Below are positions 27,401-33,715 of a stretch of 53,887 nucleotides of DNA, in pieces. Every line of letters starts with the position of its first letter. The first letter of the stretch is position 1. The DNA comes from Flavobacteriales bacterium UBA7325 (GTDB lineage: Bacteria; Bacteroidota; Bacteroidia; Flavobacteriales_D; Crocinitomicaceae), in contig DKPV01000021.1 of NCBI GenBank assembly GCA_002471375.1, forward strand, positions 57,289-111,175. The letters run 5' to 3'. The position numbers and the translations under genes were made by a program. A model generated the notes under the pieces. That model had not been told where the DNA came from. It saw nothing but the letters and a program-made list of their open reading frames with translations, and did not search any database.

Positions 27401-27499
27401 GGGAGCTATATAACTACCGTCCTTATCACGCTGTGCAAGTATTAAATTCGTTGTAAAGAGCAGTATTCCCGCTAAGACAAGGGCTTTAGTCGCTTTCAT
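21494..27499 (-). CDS. Giant T9SS type B adhesin with twelve 80-residue Ig/PKD-like repeats
   Basis: 2001 aa. Residues 1-22 are the signal peptide (LFTTNLILAQ). Residues about 30-200 are a conserved head (YAYLTSDAAVGANSLTV ... MIIQMQGATID), and about 265-545 a glycine-rich region (GGGGGGYQNTGGGGGC, GGGGAGDQDSGEGGAGGRGG). One Ig-like domain sits at about 555-630. Twelve tandem repeats occupy about 633-1593, each starting DDA(S/T)FNY...SYC and containing DPTPxITGLxGGxFSSxPxG, (I/V)DVSASTPGxYTVTYTT and a GPC or GAC. Divergent Ig-like domains follow. Residues about 1905-2001 are the type B sorting domain (VIIPTAFTPDGDGANDNWEL, VYNRWGNKIFES, WDGTYKGQLLPIAAYYYVIE). It is exported by T9SS and probably acts as a long adhesin stalk. 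No PorP/SprF gene is adjacent; a SiaB-like gene follows. Confidence 0.93.
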   Translation of the reverse strand: MKATKALVLAGILLFTTNLILAQRDKDGSYIAPGGNTVVNTYAYLTSDAAVGANSLTVNNNAMTGGVFGGALAPGDLIMIIQMQGATIDINTWPTVGWGGNYTVPNIYFTTWGLNPHEFGQITNYNQSGIHERVEVLSVSGGNTINLNCNLTNSYTATGHVQIIRIPRFTDLTLNAGSAIEPSLWDGNVGGVVALEVNGNLTINAGGSISASGFGFRGGELDPTSLTATSDVSQLRHLGSFDNLEGSEKGEGIAGYHAEYIALSSRYGIGAAANGGGGGGYQNTGGGGGCNVMVGGGAYSGKGNPQGYAAVWDLETIGFGGSTSSGGGRGGYAYSNVDADATLVGPRNNLWGGDGRKTNGGFGGHPLAFVGNRVWLGGGGGAGDQDSGEGGAGGRGGGLVFMSIYGTISGSGTIESNGADGQNSNPTGVSANAGNPTVGNDGAGGGGAGGSIHIENISPFPGTMLLDVHGGDGGDQDLDFYNPGPPFPAQPIEAGGPGGSGSGGYIRISSGAPIKNLVAGANGTTNSPHLTEFPPNGATEGSDGFTSLPANPTFDIDLTDVTICSSASANLVATITGTPLGTVTWYNAMVGGTSVNTGNSYTTPALAVTTTYWVGVCPGSFREPVTVTVNPPDDASFNYASITYCLNDSDPTPAITGLAGGTFTSSPAGLTINAATGEIDVSASTPAAYSVTYTTNGPCPNSSNVAIIIAALDDATFNYASASYCNADPDPTPTITGLAGGTFTSAPAGLSINSSTGQVDVSASTPAIYTVTYTTSGPCPTSSNVSVTISALDDATFNYGAVAYCIADPDPTPSITGTGGGTFSSAPGGLSINATTGQIDVSASTPAVYTVTYTTSGACSNSSNVPVTITALDDASFNYSNASYCLNAIDPTPTITGITGGGFTSAPAGLSINSSSGLIDVSASTPGLYTITYLTVGACANASSVTVTILALDDPSFNYVAASYCADATDPTPTITGAGGGAFTSLPVGLTISAVTGQVDVSASTPGAYTVTYTTVGPCPTTSNESITIVAIDDATFNFGSPSYCFSGADPTPTITGLGGGVFSSLPVGLSLNATTGQIDASASTPGAYTITYTTTGPCPSNSNVALTITVLDDASFNYVSASYCVNDLDPAPSITGVLGGTFSSAPGGLSINATTGQVDVSASTPGVYAVTYLTVGACANSSNVSVTISALDDASFGYSAAAYCLNSTDPSAIITGLPGGSFSSAPVGLSIIAASGLIDVSASTPGVYMVTYTTSGACVNTSNVTVTIDALDDATFNYSAVSYCANALDQSPTMTGLAGGSFSIAPAVGLPINTIGGVLNVSGSTPGMYTVTYTSNGPCPTTSNETVTIDALDDASYSYSSASYCLNATDPLAAVTGLAGGVFSSAPAGLIMNSATGKIDLSASTPGSFTITYTTSGPCSNSSDVSVTIDPLDDATFNYGATSYCVNSIDPIPVITGLAGGTFASSPAGMVINTATGEIDVSSATPGLYSISYTTNGSCPNTSSVSVTIDPMDDATFSYSAPTYCVVDPDPNPIITGLIGGGFSSSPAGLVINAATGVIDVSTSTVGVYSVTYTTVGACPNSMDVTVEVLAGDNVAFTTIPTCDGGTVTSPVTIGGTYSFAVAPTDGAVIDPVTGVVSGGTSGNTYSISYTTVGVCGASSTESVTALLSPVLDPIIDVSACDSYALLAITGTDLSGSQSFFNDSQANGGTAISGAITTTQTVFVYDVNAGGCDDEFSFVVTITPSDDASFTVSNYCEGASNFASITGTAGGAFAFSPLVTDGATVDPLTGEVSDGIAGANYTIEYTTAGICPSSSTQTLTVIAVPQAPFVSADETFCTNDILTDMNASGGSGVFSWFDDASLVNQIGSGSSQSPFSIDGTTSYYVYETENGCSGPVSIINITLEDCDVIIPTAFTPDGDGANDNWELMDIDNIYPDNLVKVYNRWGNKIFESVQGDYDNNRWDGTYKGQLLPIAAYYYVIEPNVDGVNEMTGSVSIILGN
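22721..25603 (-). repeat. Twelve tandem 240-bp coding repeats
   Basis: Units start at the Asp-Asp codons, from 25603 down to 22960 for the twelfth. Eleven periods span 2643 bases, that is 240 each plus one extra codon in unit 9 (SIAPAVGLPIN). Protein identity between units is high while third positions are strongly diverged, so the array is old and kept by selection, except for one recently homogenised patch between two neighbouring units near 24231-24497. Confidence 0.9.
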
Positions 27500-27556
27500 G
27501 GATGAAGAAATATTCTGTTTTGCACTAAGACGAAGATAATCATTAATTAGTTGGCT

Positions 27557-28042
27557 CTAACCGAGTTCAGTTTTGACATTCGAAACAATTTGACATACTG
27601 CTGGACAGATGTCAAGATTTCGCTGAGTTAATTCAAGCACCTGCGTAACCTTTCTTTGATTTGTGTGCGGGTATTCTTTACAAGCTTGAGGTCTAACATC
27701 ATAGATCCCACAAGAGTTGTCATCGTAAAGAAAGGGACAAGGAGTAGACTGTAATACAAGATCTCCATCACTATCTTTTTTTAAATACTGTTGTTCGAAC
27801 TCTATAATTGGAATTCGCATTTTTTTTGCAATCCTCTTGACATCAACATCACGAAATATCGGGCTCGTTGTTTTACAGCAATTCGCACATTCTAAGCAAT
27901 CAATTTTTTCAAACACCTCATCATGATGTCGCTGAAAAACGTCATCGAGCTTTCGCGGACTTTTCTTCTTTAACCTTTTCAACCAAGCAGTTAGATCGTC
28001 TTTATCCATTCTTCCCTGCTCCAAATAATCATCATACTTCAT
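27557..28042 (-). CDS. YkgJ-type cysteine-cluster protein
   Basis: 161 aa from the ATG at 28042 (MKYDDYLEQGRMDKDDL); a longer frame begins with a TTG at 28087. The conserved cysteine set of the YkgJ/UPF0153 family is complete: CLECANCC, then PCPFLYDDNSCGIYDVRPQACKEYP and a late Cys pair. The family is thought to bind zinc or an iron-sulphur cluster; the reaction is unknown. The gene stands alone, 57 bases upstream of the adhesin gene and divergent from the flavoprotein gene. Confidence 0.9.
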   Translation of the reverse strand: MKYDDYLEQGRMDKDDLTAWLKRLKKKSPRKLDDVFQRHHDEVFEKIDCLECANCCKTTSPIFRDVDVKRIAKKMRIPIIEFEQQYLKKDSDGDLVLQSTPCPFLYDDNSCGIYDVRPQACKEYPHTNQRKVTQVLELTQRNLDICPAVCQIVSNVKTELG

Positions 28043-28174
28043 AAAAGCAAAATCGTTAGTGTTATTGCGTTGTAGCAATATACTCAAAAGATATTTCTTA
28101 AAGGCATTGGGCAGTTTGACATCAGATAGATTGCATTCTTTTTCAAGTCATAAGACTCGCTTCGATCGATTTTT

Positions 28175-28182
28175 TATCTTTG
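28175..28182 (+). promoter_or_regulatory. Predicted -7 element (TATCTTTG) of the flavoprotein gene
   Basis: Exact TAnnTTTG match, 19 bases before the ATG at 28202. Confidence 0.55.
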
Positions 28183-28201
28183 GTCGAGAAAAAATTAAGT
28201 A

Positions 28202-29692
28202 ATGGATAATTTTGATCTAATCGTAATTGGAGGTGGTCCAGCAGGATACGCTGCTGCAATGCGCGGAATAGATTTCGGCAAGAAGGTTTGTCTAATTGAG
28301 AAGAAGCGTGTAGGAGGAGCTGGAGTTTACGATGGCGCACTTACCTCTAAAACACTTTGGGAATTGTCCAACAAAGTTGCTGGTATAAATAACTCACTCC
28401 TATCTGGTGGTCGTTCTGCTTACGACGTACCTTGGAAAACGCTTAAAAAAGTTCTCGATGAAGCGGTATTTGAACGAAAATTTCAATATTCCTGTCACAT
28501 CAAACTACTTCAAACAGAAACGAACGGTAGACTTCTTCAGTACGAGCGTGGTATTGGGTCTTTGGTATCTAAAAATGAGGTGAAAATCACGCAAAATGGC
28601 GAAGAGAAGATCATTTGTGGTGAAAACATTGTGCTTGCAACTGGCAGTCGACCTAGAAAATTAGACAACATTGAATTCGATGAGAAAAACATCTTGACTA
28701 GCGATGGCATTGATCATCTAGAAGACTACCCGAAAAGCATGGTTATTGTTGGTGCTGGAGTGATTGGTTGTGAATATGCAACGATATTTTCCAATTTCGG
28801 GAAAACCAAAGTGTATCTAATCGATCGACAAGATCGCATCCTACCTTTTGAAGATAAAGACATTAGTTCATTGGTAGCGGGAAATTTCGAAGAACAAGGA
28901 GTGACTATTCATCACAGCGCTCATCTAGAGAGATTGGAGCAAAAAGGTGGAGGCATCGAATATGAGCTTAAGTATGGCGACGGAAGAACTGAGGTTATTC
29001 AAGTAGAAAAAGCTCTTTTTGCGATTGGTAGAGTTCCAAATATAAAATCCCTAAACATCGAGAATGCTGGTGTGAAGATGTCTAAACGAGGCAGACATAT
29101 TGGAGATACCGATACTCAAACCAACATTCCAAACATTTTCGCAGTAGGAGACGTTTCAGGACGGATCGCCTTGGTTAACATGGGAGAAATTGAAGCACGC
29201 CACGCTGTAGAAAAAGCATTTACAAATAAAATCGAGAAACTGTCCTATGACAATGTTTGTACGATCATGTTTCTCAAACCCGAAGTGGCAGCTGTTGGGG
29301 TTAACGAATCACAATGCATTGAAAAGAACATCCCGGTAAAGGTTGTTAAAGTAGATTATTCCGTCATCGCTCGTGCAATTGCCATGCGCAAAACACAGGG
29401 TTTCTTCAAGATTATCGTGACGAATGATGATGAAATGAGAATTCTCGGGATGCGAGCTGTAGGGGAACATGCCTCCACAGCAATTCAAGGTGTAGGATTA
29501 CTTATTCAGATGAATGCCCCAATTGAAGTACTTTCAGAATTAGTACACCCACACCCATCCATAGTGGAGGGAATTCAGGAATGTGTTCGAATGCTCCTAA
29601 ACAAGTCTCTCTTTAAATCATCCGTTTTTAAAGATAAGCTCGCTTGTTATTCACTTGTGGATGGTGTCAAGACACCCCTCGAGAGATTATAA
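28202..29692 (+). CDS. FAD/NAD(P)-dependent oxidoreductase of the dihydrolipoamide dehydrogenase fold, lacking the redox cysteines
   Basis: 496 aa. The FAD Rossmann motif is DLIVIGGGPAGYAAAM (5-20). The NAD(P) motif is VIVGAGVIGCEYATIFSNFG, the second FAD motif TNIPNIFAVGDVSG, and the dimer interface starts near 345. The C-terminal His-Glu dyad of lipoamide dehydrogenases is present in HPHPSIVEG. Normally GGTCLNVGCIPSK carries the disulphide; here the aligned string is GGAGVYDGALTSK (38-50), with Gly41 and Ala46 in place of both cysteines. It therefore cannot run the normal dithiol chemistry, and differs from SthA transhydrogenase, which keeps one Cys. The substrate is unknown. It has its own -7 element; a GT39-like glycosyltransferase follows 32 bases later and may be cotranscribed. 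Confidence 0.88.
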   Translation: MDNFDLIVIGGGPAGYAAAMRGIDFGKKVCLIEKKRVGGAGVYDGALTSKTLWELSNKVAGINNSLLSGGRSAYDVPWKTLKKVLDEAVFERKFQYSCHIKLLQTETNGRLLQYERGIGSLVSKNEVKITQNGEEKIICGENIVLATGSRPRKLDNIEFDEKNILTSDGIDHLEDYPKSMVIVGAGVIGCEYATIFSNFGKTKVYLIDRQDRILPFEDKDISSLVAGNFEEQGVTIHHSAHLERLEQKGGGIEYELKYGDGRTEVIQVEKALFAIGRVPNIKSLNIENAGVKMSKRGRHIGDTDTQTNIPNIFAVGDVSGRIALVNMGEIEARHAVEKAFTNKIEKLSYDNVCTIMFLKPEVAAVGVNESQCIEKNIPVKVVKVDYSVIARAIAMRKTQGFFKIIVTNDDEMRILGMRAVGEHASTAIQGVGLLIQMNAPIEVLSELVHPHPSIVEGIQECVRMLLNKSLFKSSVFKDKLACYSLVDGVKTPLERL

Positions 29693-29724
29693 TTGATCTT
29701 AGATTTGATATAAACTGAGTTGAA

Positions 29725-31221
29725 ATGCCATACTTAGGAATTATTCTTGTCATTGCGACTGTCCTGTTCGGGCGACTTTCATGGGTTAATTTCAGACGTG
29801 GTAATTACTCAATCGCACTAACATGTTTGGTTCTAATTGGTCTCATGCTGCGTTTGTTCGTTGCATCAGATCTCTTTTTACATCCTTGGGATGAGCGTTA
29901 TCATGCGCTAGTTGCCAAAAATATGCTGTCACACCCATTGGTTCCTACCTTATACGACAGTCCTATCTTGGATTATGACTATAAAAATTGGCCTGGAAAT
30001 CATGTCTGGCTGCACAAACAACCACTGGCACTATGGGGAATAATGGCTAGTCTTTGGACATTTGGCACGAATGAAATCGCAGTAAGAATCCCATCAATTA
30101 TCCTTAGTACCCTTGGTATAGTTTTGACTTACAAGATGGGATGGAAACTTTTTAATAGACAGGTGGGCTATTATGGATCAATCTTATATGCAATAAATGG
30201 GCTAATCGTTGAGATGATGAGCGGAAGAATCACGACGGATCATGTCGATATTTTCTTTCTCTTTTTTATTCAGCTGGCTATCCTGCTTGCAATAGAGTTT
30301 GCTCAAACAAGAAATAAATGGATCAACCTGCTTTGCGGATTCACCATCGGTCTAGCAGTATTGAGCAAGTGGCTCCCGGCACTTATCGTATTCCCTGTCT
30401 GGTTTGCTCTTATCAAATACTATGGCAGATTCACTTGGAAAGAAATTGTGCTGCATGGAATACTTCTATTAACGATAGCGTTCGTAACATTTATACCATG
30501 GCAGGTTTACATACATCAACAATTTCCTCTAGAGGCAGTTTGGGAAAGCAACTTCAATAGAATGCACTTAACTGAGGCGATAGAAGGTCAGTCTGGTCCA
30601 TTCTACTATCATTTCTCTGTGATGAGAATCGTCTATGGAGAAATAATCTACATCCCTCTAATCTGGCTCCTCTGGGTTACCCTTAAAAAGAGGAGCAACT
30701 CTAAATATTGGGCGCTCTTATTATGGATTGGAATTCCTTATATATTCTTTTCGCTCGTAGCAACAAAAATGCAAGCTTATACGCTCTTTGCGGCACCGGC
30801 AATTTTTATTGTAGCCGCGTTGTTTATACATTACTTAATAGTAAATAAAGGTAGATTCCGCTATAAGTGGCTGCCTGTTTTACTGGTAGTTTTATTATTT
30901 GCTTTACCTATTCGCTTTGCCATTGAAAGAATAAAACCATTTAATGAAATTGATAGAAACCCTGAATGGCGCAGGGAACTTTTACAATTTTCAGAGAAGA
31001 TTAAAGATGACGAAAAGGCTGTAGTCTTCAACGTGGAACTGCCTATAGAATTAATGTTCTATTCTGGAATCCCCTCTTATCTTGAAATGCCTGAAGATCA
31101 TATAATAGATTCGTTATTAGTAGAAGGATATACCATCTACTTTGGCAATCACAGTGAAGTTGAACATAAGTATGAAAATGCTAATTATTTCACTTTAGTA
31201 AAAAAGGGCAATCCGTACTAA
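29725..31221 (+). CDS. GT39/ArnT-like integral membrane glycosyltransferase
   Basis: 498 aa with about ten hydrophobic helices. The first periplasmic loop has the GT-C acidic signature in PWDERYHALVAKNML, followed by the PMT_2-like region with KQPLALWGIMASLW and IRIPSIILSTLG, and MSGRITTDHVDIFFLFF. Such enzymes move sugars from polyprenyl-phosphate donors to lipids or proteins on the outer face of the inner membrane; neither donor nor acceptor can be named. The C-terminal 80 residues form a soluble domain. It follows the flavoprotein gene by 32 bases. Confidence 0.85.
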   Translation: MPYLGIILVIATVLFGRLSWVNFRRGNYSIALTCLVLIGLMLRLFVASDLFLHPWDERYHALVAKNMLSHPLVPTLYDSPILDYDYKNWPGNHVWLHKQPLALWGIMASLWTFGTNEIAVRIPSIILSTLGIVLTYKMGWKLFNRQVGYYGSILYAINGLIVEMMSGRITTDHVDIFFLFFIQLAILLAIEFAQTRNKWINLLCGFTIGLAVLSKWLPALIVFPVWFALIKYYGRFTWKEIVLHGILLLTIAFVTFIPWQVYIHQQFPLEAVWESNFNRMHLTEAIEGQSGPFYYHFSVMRIVYGEIIYIPLIWLLWVTLKKRSNSKYWALLLWIGIPYIFFSLVATKMQAYTLFAAPAIFIVAALFIHYLIVNKGRFRYKWLPVLLVVLLFALPIRFAIERIKPFNEIDRNPEWRRELLQFSEKIKDDEKAVVFNVELPIELMFYSGIPSYLEMPEDHIIDSLLVEGYTIYFGNHSEVEHKYENANYFTLVKKGNPY

Positions 31222-31256
31222 ATCGGACCAACCCCTTCCTCTAAAAAATCTCAAAC

Positions 31257-31292
31257 AAAAAAAGTCCGACTGGTGATAGACCAGTCGGACTT
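31257..31292 (-). terminator. Strong hairpin terminator between convergent genes
   Basis: A perfect 13-bp stem, AAGTCCGACTGGT (31262-31274) with ACCAGTCGGACTT (31280-31292), and a 5-base loop. A T run follows on the minus strand, so it terminates the Ig-like lipoprotein gene; it may also slow plus-strand transcripts from the glycosyltransferase. Confidence 0.88.
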
Positions 31293-31307
31293 CATTAAAC
31301 AGTTATC

Positions 31308-32006
31308 CTAGAGGCTATACGTCACCGTGCAACTGCCAGACCCACCAATAATTGGAGTAGTATTATCATATGTATAATCAATTGTGAACTGTGTACCGTT
31401 TACATTCATAGTACCTGTTCCAGATAGAATTATGTCACCAACAGTAATGTCGATTGTCTGCTGAGGAACAGTGATTGTAGATCCATCAATGGTCGCTGTT
31501 ACAGTTCCTCCCGCAACAGTAAACATTGGATCGATGTTAATATCAGAAGTAGTTGCTCCCGCAGTAATTGTTGGGCTTCCACTTACGGGGAACAAAGCAA
31601 TATTACAATCGTCGCTAACAGAGGGTGATCCTAACCAGTTACTTTGCCCGATAACTACATTAACAGTTCGTGTTGCCGTGGCAGTTCCGTGCTCATTCGT
31701 GGCAGTATATGTAATGATAAATGTACCTACTGTTGAAGTATTGACTTGGGAGATATCAGATGCTACATTTACAGCAGATCCATCTTTGTTGGTTGCTGTT
31801 GCTCCACCATCTGTATATGTATCTCCTATGTTAATAGTCATAGTTGATGAACCCGTAACAATAATTGTTGGAATATATACACAAGACTCGTCATCCTTTT
31901 CTGCTTCCATATTGTAGTTAGCGGCTGTAGGATCAGTACATCCTTTTTTCTTACAGGAAACCATTCCTATAGAGATAATTGCAGTTAAAAATAGTAGTTT
32001 CTTCAC
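31308..32006 (-). CDS. Lipoprotein with DUF5011-type Ig-like domain
   Basis: 232 aa with a GTG start (32006). A lipoprotein signal (LTAIISIGMVSC, Cys18) is followed by a short calcium-site-like module common in Bacteroidota surface proteins (GCTDPTAANYN ... DDESCVY, 22-44). Next is an Ig-like domain of the DUF5011 type (about 48-118; INIGDTYTDGGATATNKDGS, VGTFIITYTATNEHGTATAT). The C-terminal 110 residues are beta-rich and not recognised, with a Cys at 137 and one near the end that could pair. Probably an outer-membrane or surface lipoprotein; function unknown. Confidence 0.8.
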   Translation of the reverse strand: MKKLLFLTAIISIGMVSCKKKGCTDPTAANYNMEAEKDDESCVYIPTIIVTGSSTMTINIGDTYTDGGATATNKDGSAVNVASDISQVNTSTVGTFIITYTATNEHGTATATRTVNVVIGQSNWLGSPSVSDDCNIALFPVSGSPTITAGATTSDINIDPMFTVAGGTVTATIDGSTITVPQQTIDITVGDIILSGTGTMNVNGTQFTIDYTYDNTTPIIGGSGSCTVTYSL

Positions 32007-32100
32007 GTTGAATAATTTAAGTTTTGGCTAATATAGGTAATTACAGTTTAGAAATAAAATCTAATAATTAATGGGATTATAGTCGTGACCTAGACCTACG

Positions 32101-32979
32101 CTACTTACCTTGAAGGTCTAGAGCACGAAGTGTATTGATCATCAGTGATGCAATTGTCATTGGTCCAACACCGCCAGGAACCGGAGTGATATAGGAACAT
32201 TTGTCCGCTACTTCTGAAAATTTCACATCACCCTTGAGTGCCCAGCCATTCTTCTTTGTTGCATCTTCAACGCGTGTTGTTCCTACGTCAATGACCACAG
32301 CTCCGCTTTTGACCATCTCGGCCGTTAAAAACTCGGGACGCCCGATAGCAGCAATAATAATATCTGCTTCAGAAGTAATCTCTTTTAGATTTTTTGTTCT
32401 ACTGTGTGTAAGAGTTACAGTACAATTTCCAGGGCTTTTATTTCGACCCAACATTATGCTTAGTGGAGTCCCAACAATATTTGACCGTCCTATCACGACA
32501 CAAGATTTCCCTTCTGTCTCTACCTCGTTTCGCTTAATTAACTCAATAATCCCAGCTGGTGTTGCGGGCAAGAATCCAGGTAAATTAAGCACCATATTCC
32601 CTAAGTTAACTGGATGAAAACCATCTACATCTTTCTTAGGATCGATGGCTTGAGTTACCTTCATTTCATCGATATGGTCTGGCAAAGGAAGTTGCACAAT
32701 GAAGCCATCAACTTGGGCGTCGTTGTTGAGAGACTCAATCTTATTCATGAGCACTTCTTCAGTAACTGTATCGTCGTAACGAATAAGAGAGCTTTCGAAA
32801 CCAATAGCATCACACGCCTTGACTTTCGCGTTAACATATGTCATAGAACCACCATCATTACCTACTAGGATTGCAGCAAGATGAGGGATTTTCTTTCCTT
32901 CTTCCTTTCGTTTAAGAACTGCCAATCTAAGTTCTTCTTTAATCTCTGCTGATGTTGCTCTTCCGTCCAGTAATTGCAT
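32101..32979 (-). CDS. folD: Methylenetetrahydrofolate dehydrogenase / methenyltetrahydrofolate cyclohydrolase
   Basis: 292 aa from the ATG at 32979 (MQLLDGRATSAEIKEEL); the longer frame crosses the -7 element and is rejected. The bifunctional enzyme oxidises 5,10-methylene-THF and hydrolyses 5,10-methenyl-THF. The signature strings are present: VGNDGGSMTYVNAKVKAC with the catalytic Tyr and Lys, VDGFIVQLPLPDHID, DVDGFHPVNLGNM, VVIGRSNIVGTPLSIML and TPVPGGVGPMTIASLM. It is monocistronic and lies back to back with the barrel gene at 33076. Confidence 0.98.
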   Translation of the reverse strand: MQLLDGRATSAEIKEELRLAVLKRKEEGKKIPHLAAILVGNDGGSMTYVNAKVKACDAIGFESSLIRYDDTVTEEVLMNKIESLNNDAQVDGFIVQLPLPDHIDEMKVTQAIDPKKDVDGFHPVNLGNMVLNLPGFLPATPAGIIELIKRNEVETEGKSCVVIGRSNIVGTPLSIMLGRNKSPGNCTVTLTHSRTKNLKEITSEADIIIAAIGRPEFLTAEMVKSGAVVIDVGTTRVEDATKKNGWALKGDVKFSEVADKCSYITPVPGGVGPMTIASLMINTLRALDLQGK

Positions 32980-32995
32980 GTGATATAGTTTTAAA

Positions 32996-33003
32996 CAAAG
33001 ATA
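32996..33003 (-). promoter_or_regulatory. Predicted -7 element (TATCTTTG) of folD
   Basis: Exact TAnnTTTG match on the minus strand, 16 bases before the folD ATG. It faces the divergent promoter of the barrel gene about 60 bases away. Confidence 0.55.
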
Positions 33004-33063
33004 ACTTCTGAAACGAGAGCATGAAGAATTGTGTCTATTTATTGTTGTCACTACATGATTTCC

Positions 33064-33071
33064 TATCTTTG
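33064..33071 (+). promoter_or_regulatory. Predicted promoter: -7 element TATCTTTG, with TTG 19 bases upstream
   Basis: Exact TAnnTTTG match. A TTG at 33042-33044 sits at the expected -33 spacing. Only four bases separate the element from the ATG at 33076, predicting a leaderless mRNA. Confidence 0.6.
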
Positions 33072-33075
33072 TAAT

Positions 33076-33645
33076 ATGAAAACGATGAAAATACTTTTTA
33101 CACTCGCGTTGAGCTCTATGTTGTTCAACTCAACTGTGAACGCTCAAGAAATTGAAGGAACTGAGATTGGTTTTGATGGATATTTCGGTGCATCTACAAA
33201 TGGTGGAAGCTTTACACTTGGTGCAAAATATGGATTTAAGCTTAAAGAGTATTTCCTTGTTGGACCTTCTGTTAGGTATCAAAGAACGTGGACAAAAAAT
33301 GTTACTACAGGATCACAAGGCGCGTATAATGTGTTCGGCGGTGGTGTATTCGGACATGCTCGGTTTTTCAATGCTCTCTTTGTAGGTGCTGAATTTGAAA
33401 TGATGCGTACTCCTTTCGTAATCCAGACAACCTCTGGACAAACGAAAAACTGGATCCCTACTCTCTTTGTTGGAGGAGGTTATTCTCAAGAGTTCAACGG
33501 TAAGTTCAGAATCAATGCTGGAATTATGTATGATGTCATTAACAACCTTGGCAGTCCTTTTAGAAATAGCTATTTCTTGAGAAACTCACAGAACAAGCTT
33601 CTTCCGGTAATCTACAGAATCGCATTCTTTATCCCAATCTCATAG
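33076..33645 (+). CDS. Outer-membrane beta-barrel protein
   Basis: 189 aa from the ATG at 33076. The frame is open 15 codons upstream, but that part includes the promoter. The signal peptide is MKTMKILFTLALSSMLFNS ending in VNAQ. The mature part alternates strands rich in Gly and aromatic residues (FDGYFGASTNGGSFTLGAKY, GGGVFGHARFF, LFVGGGYSQEF) and ends RIAFFIPIS. It resembles the general OmpW/opacity-like eight-stranded barrels of Bacteroidota. Ligand and role unknown. No operon partner. Confidence 0.8.
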   Translation: MKTMKILFTLALSSMLFNSTVNAQEIEGTEIGFDGYFGASTNGGSFTLGAKYGFKLKEYFLVGPSVRYQRTWTKNVTTGSQGAYNVFGGGVFGHARFFNALFVGAEFEMMRTPFVIQTTSGQTKNWIPTLFVGGGYSQEFNGKFRINAGIMYDVINNLGSPFRNSYFLRNSQNKLLPVIYRIAFFIPIS

Positions 33646-33658
33646 CAGACTGAATTCC

Positions 33659-33696
33659 AAAAAAAATGCCCTCCAACATTTCTGACGAAGGGCATT
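33659..33696 (-). terminator. Terminator after the FKBP genes
   Basis: On the minus strand AATGCCCT (33696-33689) pairs with AGGGCATT (33672-33665) around a 16-base loop, followed by a T run. It lies 20 bases beyond the stop of the FKBP lipoprotein gene, and also between convergent genes. Confidence 0.8.
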
Positions 33697-33715
33697 CTAA
33701 CAAATACTTTACTTA

